Below are positions 23,101 through 36,185 of a stretch of 64,000 bases of DNA, piece by piece. The notes under the pieces are model-generated. The model saw only the letters and a list, made by a program, of their open reading frames with translations. It was not told the origin of the DNA and searched no databases. Source of the stretch: Typhlomys cinereus (Eukaryota > Chordata > Mammalia > Rodentia > Platacanthomyidae); NCBI GenBank assembly GCA_023101885.1, contig JALPQD010000138.1, positions 434,001 through 498,000 of the forward strand. The letters are read 5' to 3'. The first letter of the stretch is position 1. The number at the start of each line of letters is the position of its first letter. The position numbers and the translations under genes are program-made.

Positions 23101-26100
23101 TAGCATAATGGCTACCCCTGCCTGTTTTCTGCTTCCATTTGCTTGTAGAATTGTTGACCAGCCTTTTATTTTTAGAGCGTGCCTATCTTTTGTGGTGAGA
23201 TGGGTTTCCTGCAGGCAGCAGATTGATGGATTGTGATTTTTAATCCAAGTTTGTAATCTGTGTCTCTTGATTGGTGAATTAAGTCCATTAACATTTAGTG
23301 TTATAATGGAGAAACTATTGTTAATTCCAGACATTTATTATGTTTAGTAGCTTTTATAAGTATATTGCTTCGCTTTTAATGGTGTTATATTTGCCTTCTG
23401 TTCTCCTGGATATGCCTGTTTTTTTCTTCACGCTTGAGTATCATTTCTAGCATTTTTTGAAGGCCTGGTTTGGTGGACATGTATCTCTTAAAGTTGTCTT
23501 TGTGCTGGAAAATTTTTCTTTCTCCCTCGATCATGACTGATAGTTTTGCAGGGTAAATCAGCCTGGGTTGACATTTTTGCTCATTCAATACTTGAAGTAT
23601 GTCTCTCCAAGCTCTTCTTGCTTTTACTGTTTCGACTGAGAAGTCATTTGTTATTTTAATAGGTTTACCTTTAAAAGTGACTTGTTTTTTCTCCCTTGAA
23701 GCTCTCAGCACCAGTTCTTTATCTTGAATGTGGAGTGTTTTAACTATTATTTGTCGCGGCGTGCTTCTATTTTGGTCGTATCTGTTTGGGGTGCGGAATG
23801 CCTCTTGTATATGGATGGGCCTCTCTTTTTTAGATGAGGAAAGTTTTCCTTGATGATCGTTTGAAAAATTTCCTCAGGGGTGGTATTTTGAGATTCTTGC
23901 TCCTGGTATTCCATGAATACGCATGTTAGGCTTCTTCAGGGTGTCCCATATCTCTTGGATATTTCTCTCAAGTATCTTTTTGGCTTTAACCACCTCTTCC
24001 ATTGAGCTGGTTAGTACTCCCACTTTATCTTCAAGGTCTGAAATTCTGTTTTCTGCTTCATTAGTTCTATTGATAAGACTCTGTGGCGTTCTGGGTTGAA
24101 GATAACTTGTCTTTTAGCTCAGTTTTAAACTCTGCTTGAGTTTGTTTTAACTGCTCTATGCCACTTTTTGTTTCTTGCACTGTTTTTCTCAACTCCTCCA
24201 GATGTCTGTTGTGTTCCTCTTCAAAGCGATTGATTCGATTATGTAATTCCTCCCGGATATCCTCTTTCATAGTATTGAACATGGTAATGATCATATTTTG
24301 AAAGACCTTATCCTGGGTGAGGCTTTCTTGGCCTTTTTCCGCGGGTTTGTTCTTGTTGGAGTCTAACATTATGGGATTAATTTCTTCAGTGGGAAATTTG
24401 TTTACTTGAGTGTTGCTTCTCATGGATTTGCACTTTTACTTTGGCATTGTCATTTTAACTCTTAAGATCTCTCAATTTCACTAAACTGAATTATTTGGCG
24501 GGGCCCGGGCGCAGGGGGAGGTCCTCCTCGTCCCTCGGCCCCCGCGCGCGCGGCTCCGGCTGGATGGTGGGAGTCGGAGCTGGGTCCATGTGGGCTGACC
24601 TGGGGTCCTGGTGGGCGGGGCCCGAACGGGGACTTACCTAGGGCGCGGGGTGAGGCCCGGCTGGACCGGGCGCGTGTGTCCTGACCAGCGGAGCGGGGTG
24701 GGGTGAAAAGGGAGGATGGGCGCGTCGGCGTGGAGCTATTTAACCCGAGGGCAGCTGGGGCGGGGCCGGGACGCAGGGGGAGTTCTCCTCGTCCCTTGGC
24801 CCCCGCGCGGCTCCGGCTGGATGGTGGGAGTCGGAGCCGGGTCCCTGTGGGCTGACCTGGGGTCCTAGGGCGCGGGGTGAGGCCCGGCTGGACCGCGCGT
24901 GCGCGTCCCCTGTATAGGATCTTATGGTCAGTGAATAGGGGTGATTTTATTTTTGTTCTTCCATTTAAATTATGCTTGTCTCACTGCTCTGGCTAGGGCT
25001 TTTATTTTATTTTAATTTCTTTATATATTGTGTATGTGTTTGTGTGTATGCATGCATGGGCTTGTATCATATTCTGTTCTTCCAGTGTGGGTTCTGGGAA
25101 TTAAACTCGGGTTGTCAGATAGGGTGGCCAGTTTGCTTGCTTGTTTTTCCCTTGCCTGTGTTATTAAATTCCTTTCTGTTCTTAACTTCTCTCTCTCTAA
25201 ATCACAGGTGGCTGTTGGGTAGTGTCAGCTGTGTTTCCGTTAAGTTAGGGCAATCTTGCGTGCTGTCCACTCGATTTTTGCTCTTTGTGGTTGCTCTTGC
25301 CATTTGCAACGGAGTCACCTTCTGTAGCTCAGGCTGGCCTGGAACTTTCCACTCTTCTGCCTCAGCTTGCTGATTGTATATCCTTTGCTTTTTTTACTGG
25401 GTTGCTTTGATACCATTGGTAAGAGCATTCTCTTAGCCTTGCAGGCTCTGAACTTGCCATCCTCCTGCCTCAGCTTTCCAAGTTGTTGGGATCACAGACA
25501 TGAACCTGCCAGGGTAGCAGCCATAATGTCCACTTGAACATCTTCTGGTAATTTTTGTCTCCATTTTTATCTCTGTCTGTTGACCAAACTTATCTCCATT
25601 CCTTGAGCAGCCATGAGGTTCGGGGTTGAGGCTTTCTGCTCATAATCTAGGCCTACTTAGAGTCCATTTTTTACTTGTGCAAGGTTCCTCTGTTTATAAC
25701 CTTTCCCCACTCGTGTCTTCTCTGCTGAGGAGCTATCATGGCTGGCCATTGTTCATCAGAGTAAGTCTGAGCTCACCCCACATTGAGAATCTTGCCAGCC
25801 CAGTGCCACCTCTCTATCTGCTTTTCATCATTAGAAGCCATACACTCATGCCTAATAAGGTTTTGCTGTCCCTAGATTTCTAAAACTCTAAGCACAGAGT
25901 CCCATCTCTCCTGCCTCTGGTTTTGCTAGTTTCTCAGTTATCCCTCATAATCTGTGGCTAAAAATAACTTTTGCAGAGGCATTCCACATGATGGTGTGAT
26001 GGCTTCCTAGCTTCTTTCTCATATTGGCTGGGCACGTATTTAGTGGAAAAGCATTGCTTTACGTTTTCTAAAGCAAGAAAGAAGCAAGATACACAACATA

Positions 26101-29100
26101 TATGCTACAAAAAATATATATTCAGGGATAGAGACTGTTAATAGTGGGAACTGCTGGTAATAGACCTGGGGAGGAAGACAGGGAAGAGGAGGATTTCCTT
26201 GTCGTTTCTGTGCTGTTGGAATTTCTTAGCTCAATGGATATAAAACTATTTAAAGTAAATAATAAGTTCCTTTTATTTCTGGATTTAAATTTCAGTTATG
26301 CTTTAATACCTAACAGAGCTAAACTATGAAGTTATGAAAGCTTTTAAACTATTTTTGAAAATTTTAATCCAGGTAAGTACTGAAACAGATATATTTTGTC
26401 CTATACTTCTTATTACTTGACTACAATCTTATTGCCCTAGCTGAAATTTTCTTTTTAGTTATGTTTTTTTGAGACAGAACTCCTTTTTTAATCATTTTAT
26501 TTATTTATTTATTTTGTGTGAGTGTGCACGTGCGTGTATCAGAGGGCACTGTATGTCCCTGTGGAGGACAAAGGGTTACTTCGGGAATCATCTAGGATTG
26601 CTGCTTCTATCTTCTTGCTTGGCTCTGGGATTTCCCAGGCTCCGCCCACCAGGACTAGAAGTGTAGGTCACCACCTTTCGTTTCCTCCTGGTGTTTTTTA
26701 CGTGGGATCTGGGATCCAAACTCAGGACCTTCTACTTGCGAGGCAGAGTCTTAGCCCCTGAGCCATCTCTCCAGCCCCTGTGACAAAGGTCTTGATCCTC
26801 CTGCTTCAGCTTCCCAAGTGCTGGGATTACATGTGTGCCACCACACCCCATTGTTTTTTCTTTTATTTCAAGTTTTTTATTAGTGTATATTAATTGCACA
26901 CAGTAGTGCATTTCATTGTGTTACTTTCATGTGTGTATATAATGGGTTTTGGTCACATTGACATCTGGAACCCTCTTGTGTCTCTTCCACCCACTGTCCC
27001 CTTTCTGTTCACAGCTAGCTTCTTTTACTTACACGTCTTTTTTTTTCCTAATTAGTGTTCTGCACAGGAGCATAGGCACCTTACCAGTGGCCATGCCACT
27101 GGTAAGGAAATTGTCTCCTCTTCCCCTAGCAGTTGTTAACTGCCTGCAGATCCTCAGGGAAGGGTGGGTGCTTTGTGAGCTACTTCCTCTTGCTTGTTTT
27201 TTGAGACAGGGTCTTGCCATGTGGCCTGGTAGGTCCAGAATTCACTACATAGCCCAGGCCAGTCACGAACATAGCGATTCTCTTTTGAATGCTGGAATCA
27301 CAGCTTGTACTTTTGTACACCTAACTGAACTTGATCCTCATTCCCAGTCTTCTCTTTGTACACTGGATGCCTATAGGCCAGAATGGGCTTGCCCAAACTT
27401 GTTGGCACATAAATGACTACCAGAGTGACCACCGGACAACCTCTAACCCAATGTTAATTCCATCTGCATGCTAAGTGACACACCCCAGGCGCAAAGTGCT
27501 GTAAAAGATGTGTGTGGGGGGGTGATTCTCCAATCTTAGGAAATCTGCCTGTCTCAGGAAAGACCCCACAGTGCTCTTTCCCAGCCTGCTCCTCTGGCCT
27601 GTCTTCATTCTCTCGAGAATCTCCTAACTCGGGCATATGTGTCCACAGGTTGAGTCAGGAGTCTGTCTTCTGCTTCTGCCCTGCTCAGCTAGTGTAGGTC
27701 TTCTTGGCTATGGCTTTCCAGAGAGATGAGCCAGTTTCAAGTCTAAAATTGGGATATTGTGCATCATTCAGATAAATTATCAAGTGACCCATGTCAGGAT
27801 TTCATCATATTCACAAAGAAAGTTGTCATCAAGTCATGTCATAATGAATATGTTAGGGCTTTTCCCTGTGAATAAATTGGAATAATATGGCAGTTTTGCT
27901 AAGAGAAAAGTGCTTAATGCAACCTTGGTAAATTAAGAAAAAGTTTGATCTGTCTCTCTGTCATCTATTTCAACCAGAGCTGTTGTACGCTACACACACT
28001 GTGGGATTTGTCCCAGTGTGCACACCTGCCCATGTATGTGTACTGCCCATGTGTGTGTGTGCATGTGCAGACTAAAGGTTAACAATTTAGATATTTTTTC
28101 CTATTTCTCTGCCTCAGTTTCACTGAGCCTGAAGCTGGCTGTTGGAGTGGCTGGCTGGCAGCAAGCCCTTGGGGTGCTTGTGGCAGTGCCTCTCTTACAT
28201 ATGTTTGGGATACAAATTTCCATCTTTATGTTTGCACAGCAAACACTTATCTTTTAATTTTTTTTATTATTATTATTTATTCAACTGTGTGCATGTGCGT
28301 GTGTATGTGCGCGCGTGTGTGTGTGTATCTGTGTGTGCGTGTGTAGAACCACGGACGAATTCGCGAACCACCATGGACGCCTCCATCTCCTTCTGCCCCG
28401 GGATTCACAGGCTCCGCCTACCAGGACCAGAAGTGCAGGCCGCCCCCGCTTCTGCCTGGCGTCTATACGTGGGATCTGGGATCCGAACTCAGGACCTTCC
28501 GCCTGCAAGGCGGAGGCTTAACCTCTGAGCCACCTCTCCAGCCCCAAACACTTATCTTTTGAGCCATTTCCCCATCCCATACTTCATATTCTTTGGTACT
28601 GAAGTTTATTAAGAATGCATTGCCAGATCATACTTAATTTTGTAGGAAAATTTTTTAATTTTTAGTTTTTTCCTATTTTTACAAGTATATTGAGTACCTA
28701 TCCCTACCTCCCTCCTTCCCTTCCCCCCTACTACCCTTCCTTCCCTTCATCAATCCATTCGGCTGTCTCCCACCCTCCTGCCTGCCCACTTCTATAGGTA
28801 CCAGGGTTCCCTCTGGACCATCTATCTACTCTTGTGGGGGTTCAGTCCTCTGTGGCATACCAACTTGCCCCTCCTTGGGCCACCCCACTGATAAAGGCAT
28901 TCCCCTTCATCCATCCAGTCCTAACTCCTAAAGTTTCCACCACATGTAGTTGTCTCTCCTAAAATCCTTGCTGGTCTATGGGGGCATGTTGGTCTATCAA
29001 TCATTATTCAGGTCTGGTAAGGACAAGTTTCATTGCAGTGAGTTCCTGGATACCACAGCCCTGTCTTGAGTAGAATTTCTTGTCCAACGGTGGATTTTCC

Positions 29101-31150
29101 CATCTTTAGGCTCTTACAATCTTACTGCCCCTTTTCTGCAAGGTTTCCTAAGTCTTAGAATGAGGAGTGATTAGGTTGGCCTGATTCTGGTAAGTATTGC
29201 AGGATCTCTGATACTCTGCATTATGGCTGGTCCTTGTTGTCCACTTCACTGCTCTTCAGTTGCCTTAGGCTGCATCTTGTCAGTGTTGAGATTCTTTACT
29301 TCTGTTGTAGAAGACTTCTAGGTTGATTGCTTAGTGTTTTTCCAATTTATGGGTATAATAGGAGCTATACAGAACAGTTCAATGTACTCTCTTCCTATCT
29401 ACAGGTTCATAGGGTATTTTTCCCTAGTGAACTATTTCCTTCCCTTTTTTAAGTTCTTGTTCTAGTTAACAGTAACAGGAATGTCTTCCATTATGACAAG
29501 TGGGCCTTGAGTTCATTAAGAAAGCTGTTGGCTCTCTCCTTGATACTTGTGCCATTACTACACTGGTGTCACTTACTGTCATGGTGGCTTTTATTGCAAC
29601 TTGTAGGTCTCATAAGTTGATGAGGCCTTTGATTATGTTTCTTCCCAGTAGCCTCCACAGTTTTTCTTGGTTACTGTGTAGGCTATCCAGCAAGGAGGAA
29701 GCTCTCAAAGACCAGTTCCAGTTTATATATTTTGCTCATGTCCTGTAATCCATATGTGTTGCATCTTCAGCAATGGGATCTTACTGACAGTTTTTTGGAG
29801 GGCAACCAAGAGCAGTAGCAAAAGCCTGTAATGATTGAGATCTGTTTGACCGACATTTTATCAGGAAGTGTCACATTGCTGCTACTTCTAGTATAGTTTC
29901 AATTATCACTGGGTTCTAAGTGGACCTAAAGGTGCCATGACATTCCCAAACACATGAGATTTGGGGGATTTAAAACCATGACATTAGGAAAGTTGGGCAC
30001 AGCAGCAACCCTAGTGCAGGGGAAGCAGAGGCGGGAAGCTAGCCTGAGCTAAGTAGTGAATTTTATTTCAAAAAGAACAAATGACTCAGCAGGTAAAGGT
30101 GCCTGTGGTTAAACCTGGAGCCCACATGGAAGAAGTGATTTCTGAAAGGGAGAGCTTGTATACTCAGATTCATTCTCTCTTTATCTCACAAATAAATATT
30201 TTAAAAGAACCACAAAATAGAGTCTTATTATAAGGATAGATTCAAAGGTAGATGGAATAAGAGTAGGAGACTGCGGTGAGGGGTGAGTCAGTCTCCCATT
30301 GCAAAATGGTTACCTTCTATCTGCCATACTGTATGCCCTCCCATTCTGGTAAGATCGTTCCCCATCAGTTGCAAAGGGGAGGGAGCAGGGAGGTCCAGGG
30401 AGGGGTGGAGGGAGGGAGGGAACATATGTTTGTATGAGCGGGAAAATAAATTAATTAAAAAAACCCACAAAATAAGTAATAAATGTTCACTTATTCCAAA
30501 GAACTATGAAGGTGTACCTCATAAAATTTCCTCCAGTGTTCTCTACACTAAAATTGGAACAATACAGAAATTAGCAGTCCCTGCACTAGGATGACACGCA
30601 AATTCATGCAGTGTTCTGTATTTAAAAAAAAAATTCCTCTAAAGCTGTACAGAGAGAGGAAAATGGGGCAAAACAAAAAAGTCACGTATTTGGGAAGGTC
30701 ATGGCACCTTTAGGAGGTGGAGCTTTGCTGGAAGAAGGCAGTCACAGAGGGTGGGCCTTGAGGTGGATTAGTCCCATCCTACTTCTGGGAGAAGTCTGCT
30801 CTTGCAGCAAGCAGTCTCAACTCTCAGCCTCCAAGATGTCCACAGTGACATAGCCTGCCTTCTGCCTCTGACAGTCCATCATGCCTTTTTCTCCATGAAA
30901 AGACTGTTTCTCCCGCTCTGAAACCATAAGTTGAGTAAATCTCCTTTTCTCCCATTAAGTTGCTTGACCTTGCGTATTGTCTCAGAGCAACACGAAGAAT
31001 AACTAGAATACTTAGCTTTACATTTAGAAGTCTGCATACTAATAGTGAAGATCAAGAAATGTGCCTCTCAGTGCTGAAAGTAGCATCCGTGCTTGTCTGT
31101 TTGAAGGAATGCTGTGCTGTCATTTTGACTGCACCTCATGTCACTACTAA

Positions 31151-31185
<35 letters not shown>

Positions 31186-34100
31186 GTGTATGTACATCTT
31201 GCCCCTGTGCACATGTGTGTAAATTAAGTGTTTTAAAGATAAATATTTGGTAGCTGCCTTTTTTTTTTTGTTTTTTGTTTTTTGTTTTTTTGGTTTTTTG
31301 TTTTGTTTTTTAATGTGGGACCTGGGATCCGAACTCAGAACCTTCTGCTTGTGAGACAGAGTCACAACCCCTGAGCCATCTCTCCAGGCCCGTAGCTGCC
31401 TTTTTGATGAGAGAGTTTAATCGAGTTGTTGGAAGATTTGACCAGCTACTGTTTGCTATAAAACCTGATAGCTTGAAGTTTTTTGTCACAATAATACTAT
31501 TTGTTGCTTATTATAAAGCAAGTTATCTTCATTTTAAGAAAGATTTCTTTTCTGGCTCATCCTGTAGCTAAGCTTTGAAGTCTGAGTTTTGAGACTAGAG
31601 GGGCGAGTCTGTCTTCAGTACCACTAGCCAGGAAAAAGTGCGAATTTTGTCAGGAAATGCAAGCCTGTTGATTCTTGCAGTTATTTGGCCTCACAGTGAC
31701 TGAGTACAAGCTTTATCTTGTCTGCAGTTGGGTGTGTGCTTTATGTATAGCAGTGTAGTTAGAGCAAGTTGATATTTAAATCCATTTTCAGTGAGTTGTC
31801 AGAGACACTGGTGAGTTTAGTTTACTATTGTAGAAATAGACCTGTATGTATGCACAGTGTGTGTATTATATATACAGTGTGTATACATGATGTGTTTGTA
31901 CATTCACAGAGTATACCTGCACTGTGTGTGTGTGTGTCTCTATGTATGTGTGTGCGCGCGCATGCGCGCTACCAGAAACACTGAATAATAAAATAGGATC
32001 CAGGGGAGTTTAGTTCACATTGTAGAAATAGATGTGTGTGCGTGCATATGTGTGTTCACTGTGTGTGTGTTTATTCTCGCAAGCTCATGGGTGTGTGGAG
32101 GTTCACTTTGTTTTGAGATAGGTCTTGTGTTTTCTGGCCAATTGGTCACATGAGCTGGTGAGCTCTCTCTGTAGTCCAAAGTTGACTTTTTAAATTTTAC
32201 ATTGCTTTGCTTTCTTAGGACACAGGCTCACACTATATAGGCCTGGAATTCTCTTTGTAGAACAGACTGACTTCCAACCTGCAACAGTCCTCTCACCTCT
32301 ACTATTACAGGTGTGAGCTACCATACCTAGCCTTGTAAAATTAACATTTGCAGTGTGCTGCTTGGGGCTGGAGATAGCTCAGGCAGAGAAGCCCTGGCGC
32401 GGCATGCACAAGCCCTGGGTACCATCCTGCTGCCTTGAAGACACTCAAGCTACTTGTGCTTATTATTTCCACATTTTACTACCATTTAAACCTTCTTTTG
32501 AAAGATTGCACTGTAATTCAGCATCAGAACAAACAGGCAAGATTCATGTATGAAGAAACATATGGAAACAGACAGGAGGTATAAATCTGATTTTTCTGTG
32601 AAGCATAGTATATATTATTGAGGGAATGAATTATAATTTGAAGTTCTCTTGTAATGCTACAATCAAGTGCTTTATGTTACCTAGAAAAAGAAATGGCATG
32701 AATGTGTTCAGCTGTCTTTAGTGTTGTTGCCGAGAACTAGCCTGTCCCTGGCCATGCAGTGTACCTGGAAGCAAGGGAAGTTACCTCATTCCTCAGTATA
32801 GATGAGAAAGTCGAGAGCCACAGGAACCAATTTATGTCACCCCTGGACTGTTGAGAGGCGCCAGTCAACAGTTTCAGTGGTAGCTGTTTCTCTTAGTGTA
32901 TAACTGATGGCACCTTCAAGTCACCACAGTATTTACCCTTGTACTTCCTGGTGATACCTCATTTAGAACAGCCTGTCCTACTGATAATCAACTTCTGATA
33001 ATATAAAGGCAGACAGATGTTTTAAAATAGAAACTTACAACTTCACCAAATTTAAGGTAAAAAATCCAGATATAAATGCATTGTTTGTACTAATTAGTGG
33101 TCCCCTACAATTTCTTGGTCTCCCCAGGGACTGCTGGTAATAGGGAGCAGGCCATGCAGATGGGTAGGCTGGGTGCCATCCCCTCTTCCCTCGCAGTGAC
33201 TCTGTATGTGACTCCTCTGTGATTACATGAGTTAGGTCTATATCCTGCATAGGTGCAGAGTGTTCAGAACAGCACCTAGGTAGGAGTAGCTAGTGCGCGC
33301 CATTCCACCTGTGAGTCATGTGCTGTATGGGGGAAGGTGAGTCATCTTTCCATTATCACCTCCTGAGTTCCAGTTCCGTATTAATAGGCTGCTCTTTTCC
33401 CTTCCTGATTATTCCATGCCTTTTGGGGAATGTTGATTTTGGTTTTCTAGGAAACTGTGGGATTTATTTAGCTTTGTAGATTCACATACTATTTTTTACA
33501 CAGTAAAATCAAATGGATTAGAATTCACCTGAAAAAAAAAAAAAAAAAGAATGCCTTGTTTTTCTAAAACTTGCATGCTTGCGCTGTCCACTTTCACCAA
33601 TGCTGACTCTCAGCATTCTTAATCTGGTTATGGTCCTTGCGGCTCATGGCCGAGCACGGACTTTACAAACCATAGTGTCAAGGCTGCTGTCTCAGTAGTC
33701 AGGGGTCCATTTTGAGCCTCTGACTATAGTCTGTGACCAGAGAAAGACTGGGGTCCCCCTTTTGGGACTGAGGTGGGATGGGTCAGGGAATGGCTGTTAT
33801 TTTGAGTTGTGATGTAAGTGTTGCTTGTAGAGCCCTCAGCTGTTGAGACCAAGGATTGTGTTTCGGGTGCAGCTGGCAGCACATGCAGGCTGTCTTGTCT
33901 CTCTGAGGCATGTTTCTAATCAAGTGAAAGGTGGATTCTCTGGCATCACATCAGCACTGAAATGATCTTAAAACCATTTTATTTTCTGTATTCGCCTGAG
34001 ACACTGTTGTGTCCTAGGTTGGACCAGCTAGCTGTTCAGGTTGATCTGTAGTTGTCAGTAGCTGTTGGTTAGTTTGACTGTAAGACAGGGTAATATGATT

Positions 34101-36149
34101 GGGTGAAAACTTGGCTCAAATGGATCGTAAGCCCATCTGTGTCACTGGAAAGTGGGCAGTCAGTTCTTTCCATGATTCAGACAGTGGTAACATTTCACAG
34201 CTGATTCTGTTGGAAGTGTACATTTTAAGAATCCAAAAAGCTCTGGACTGAATCAAACCTAAAGTTTTAAGTATGATGTTAATGATTCCATCCCTTGTTA
34301 ATTAAATGAGTAGAAACTTACTGTCTGAAAAATGACACATACAAATGGCATGCACAGCAAGCTTAAAATAGCCCATTCCATAGCCATGCAGCTTCCCTGG
34401 CTCCTTATCTGACCTGTTTGTGCACTGCTTGCAGAGAGAAGGACCTGAGGCCCAAATATTACACGTGTTTTTATTTTTAAGTGCCCAAAGTACTTTCCAG
34501 GCTGAAACTTTTGAAAGAGTCGGATTTGATGATTTAGAATGTGTTTGACCATCTGTTGCAGTCAGCCCGCATGGTTGCTGATAAATGATATCAAAAGGCT
34601 TAAGGGAACAAGGGTTTATTTCCTTATGACAGTCCGGTTACATTTCTCAGTCCAGCTTGACGGGAGAGCAATGCACCAACACCAGGGCCGAAGGAACTGG
34701 CCATACCGTCACCGCATAATGGTGATCCTTATTGCCAGACCAGCATGTCTGGCCAAGTGTACACAAGGATGCTAACTTTCTCAACCAGGTCTCCACATTT
34801 TATTCCAGGGCCTAATCCCACTCACCATGGGCTGGACCTTCCCCATCAGCTAGACAATCTCCTTCAGGTTTGTTCTGGGCTTAACTCAACCACTAATTCT
34901 CTACAAATGTGCCCAGAGCTTAAACCCTCAACTGTCAAATTGACACCTGTGCCTAACTATGACACCATCAGACCATGTTAACTGGAATTTGTAGTTCTTA
35001 AAAGGAAAAAAAAAGCAAGGCTCATCTGTCTGTCCAAGATGCATGTAGATTTACTTTCTGACTGACATATCTAATTTTTGATTGTTTCTCAAATACAGAG
35101 CTGCCAGATGCTATTAAATCAACTGAGAGAAATCACAGGCATTCAGGACCCTTCCTTCCTCCACGAAGCTTTAAAGGTTGGTTTCCAGATGCCCCTGAGC
35201 CACAGGCCTCAAGCAGTTGTCCACATGGTGGTGACTTTTATGCCAGAAAAACACACAGAGCAGAAGCCCTGTGAGTCTTGCAGGGTCATAGAGATTTAAA
35301 AATACCATAGACCAGCAAACCAAAAAAAAAAGGTATATCGTAGAATATTGTCCATGAAAATAAGCTGCTTAGCCTCAGCACATCTGTAGAAGGTAGGCAG
35401 TATGATAAAGCATGTTGGAGGAAGTGGTGGGTGTGTGAATTTCAGCTTCATCAATTGTATGTTTTTGAGTATTTCCTAGTGAAAGTTCAAGACAAGTGCA
35501 CAGTCCCTGCAGACAGGGTTAGCACTCACCACTTCACTGTTCCTTCGCTGGTGGGCACAGCACATACTGTTGTGGGAGGACGCAGCACCAGCACAGTGGC
35601 TGCATACGCCCACGAGGCTGCGGTTTTCTTTGCACCTTGTGGAAATCAGATCCAGACAGCTCAGGACTGTCGCTGGGTCTGGCATATCTTCACGTGTGCC
35701 AGACTCGCTGCCTTCACTGTGCCCTCTTCCCAAGGGTGGTGCTTGCCTGACTCAGCGCATCACTAGAGTGGGCAGGGACGACCAATATCATCCGGCTTTG
35801 GTGCTTTGCTCCTGGAATCTCTATTGTTTCTTCTCCCTTTAGGCCAGTAATGGTGACATCACTCAAGCTGTCAGCCTTCTCACTGAGGAGAGAGTTAAGG
35901 AGCCCAGTCACGGCACAGTTGCTACAGAACCGTCGGAAGTGGAGGGTAGTGCTGCCGGCAAGGAGGTGTTAGCAAGTGGGTATACTCTGTTGCAGATGCT
36001 AGTGGCGACTGTGTGATTCCCTGTCGGTCACATTGACCCTTGGAGTAGCTAATCACTGTACAATTACTGTGAGCCTGGCTCAGTGTCAGGCTTTTAAGTG
36101 GTTTCTTTTATTCATTCATTTTCTCTCGCTGGTAGCCCAGGTTGACCTT

Positions 36150-36185
<36 letters not shown>

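Larger units (their letters stand above)
18496..24910 (-). mobile_element. Nearly full-length, defective L1 retrotransposon
   Basis: A 6.4-kb minus-strand L1 with poly-A (poly-T on +) at 18496-18508, 3'UTR ~18530-19516, ORF2 19517-23334, ORF1 ~23385-24423 and a GC-rich 5'UTR with repeated promoter monomers to 24910. Perfect 13-bp target-site copies flank it. The inferred first-strand nick on + is GATCTT/ATGG, a variant of the L1 endonuclease site. Several frame breaks in both ORFs make it non-autonomous now. It interrupts an older L1 in intron 1 of USP28 and lies antisense to the gene. Confidence 0.95.

Noticed and set aside
19517..24423. Large reverse-strand frames as host genes
   Set aside because: They are L1 ORF1 and ORF2 fragments with frame breaks, inside a TSD-bounded retrotransposon.
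30536..30633. Functional U6 snRNA gene
   Set aside because: 5' hairpin partly deleted, ACAGAGA box changed, A tail instead of the T-run terminator.
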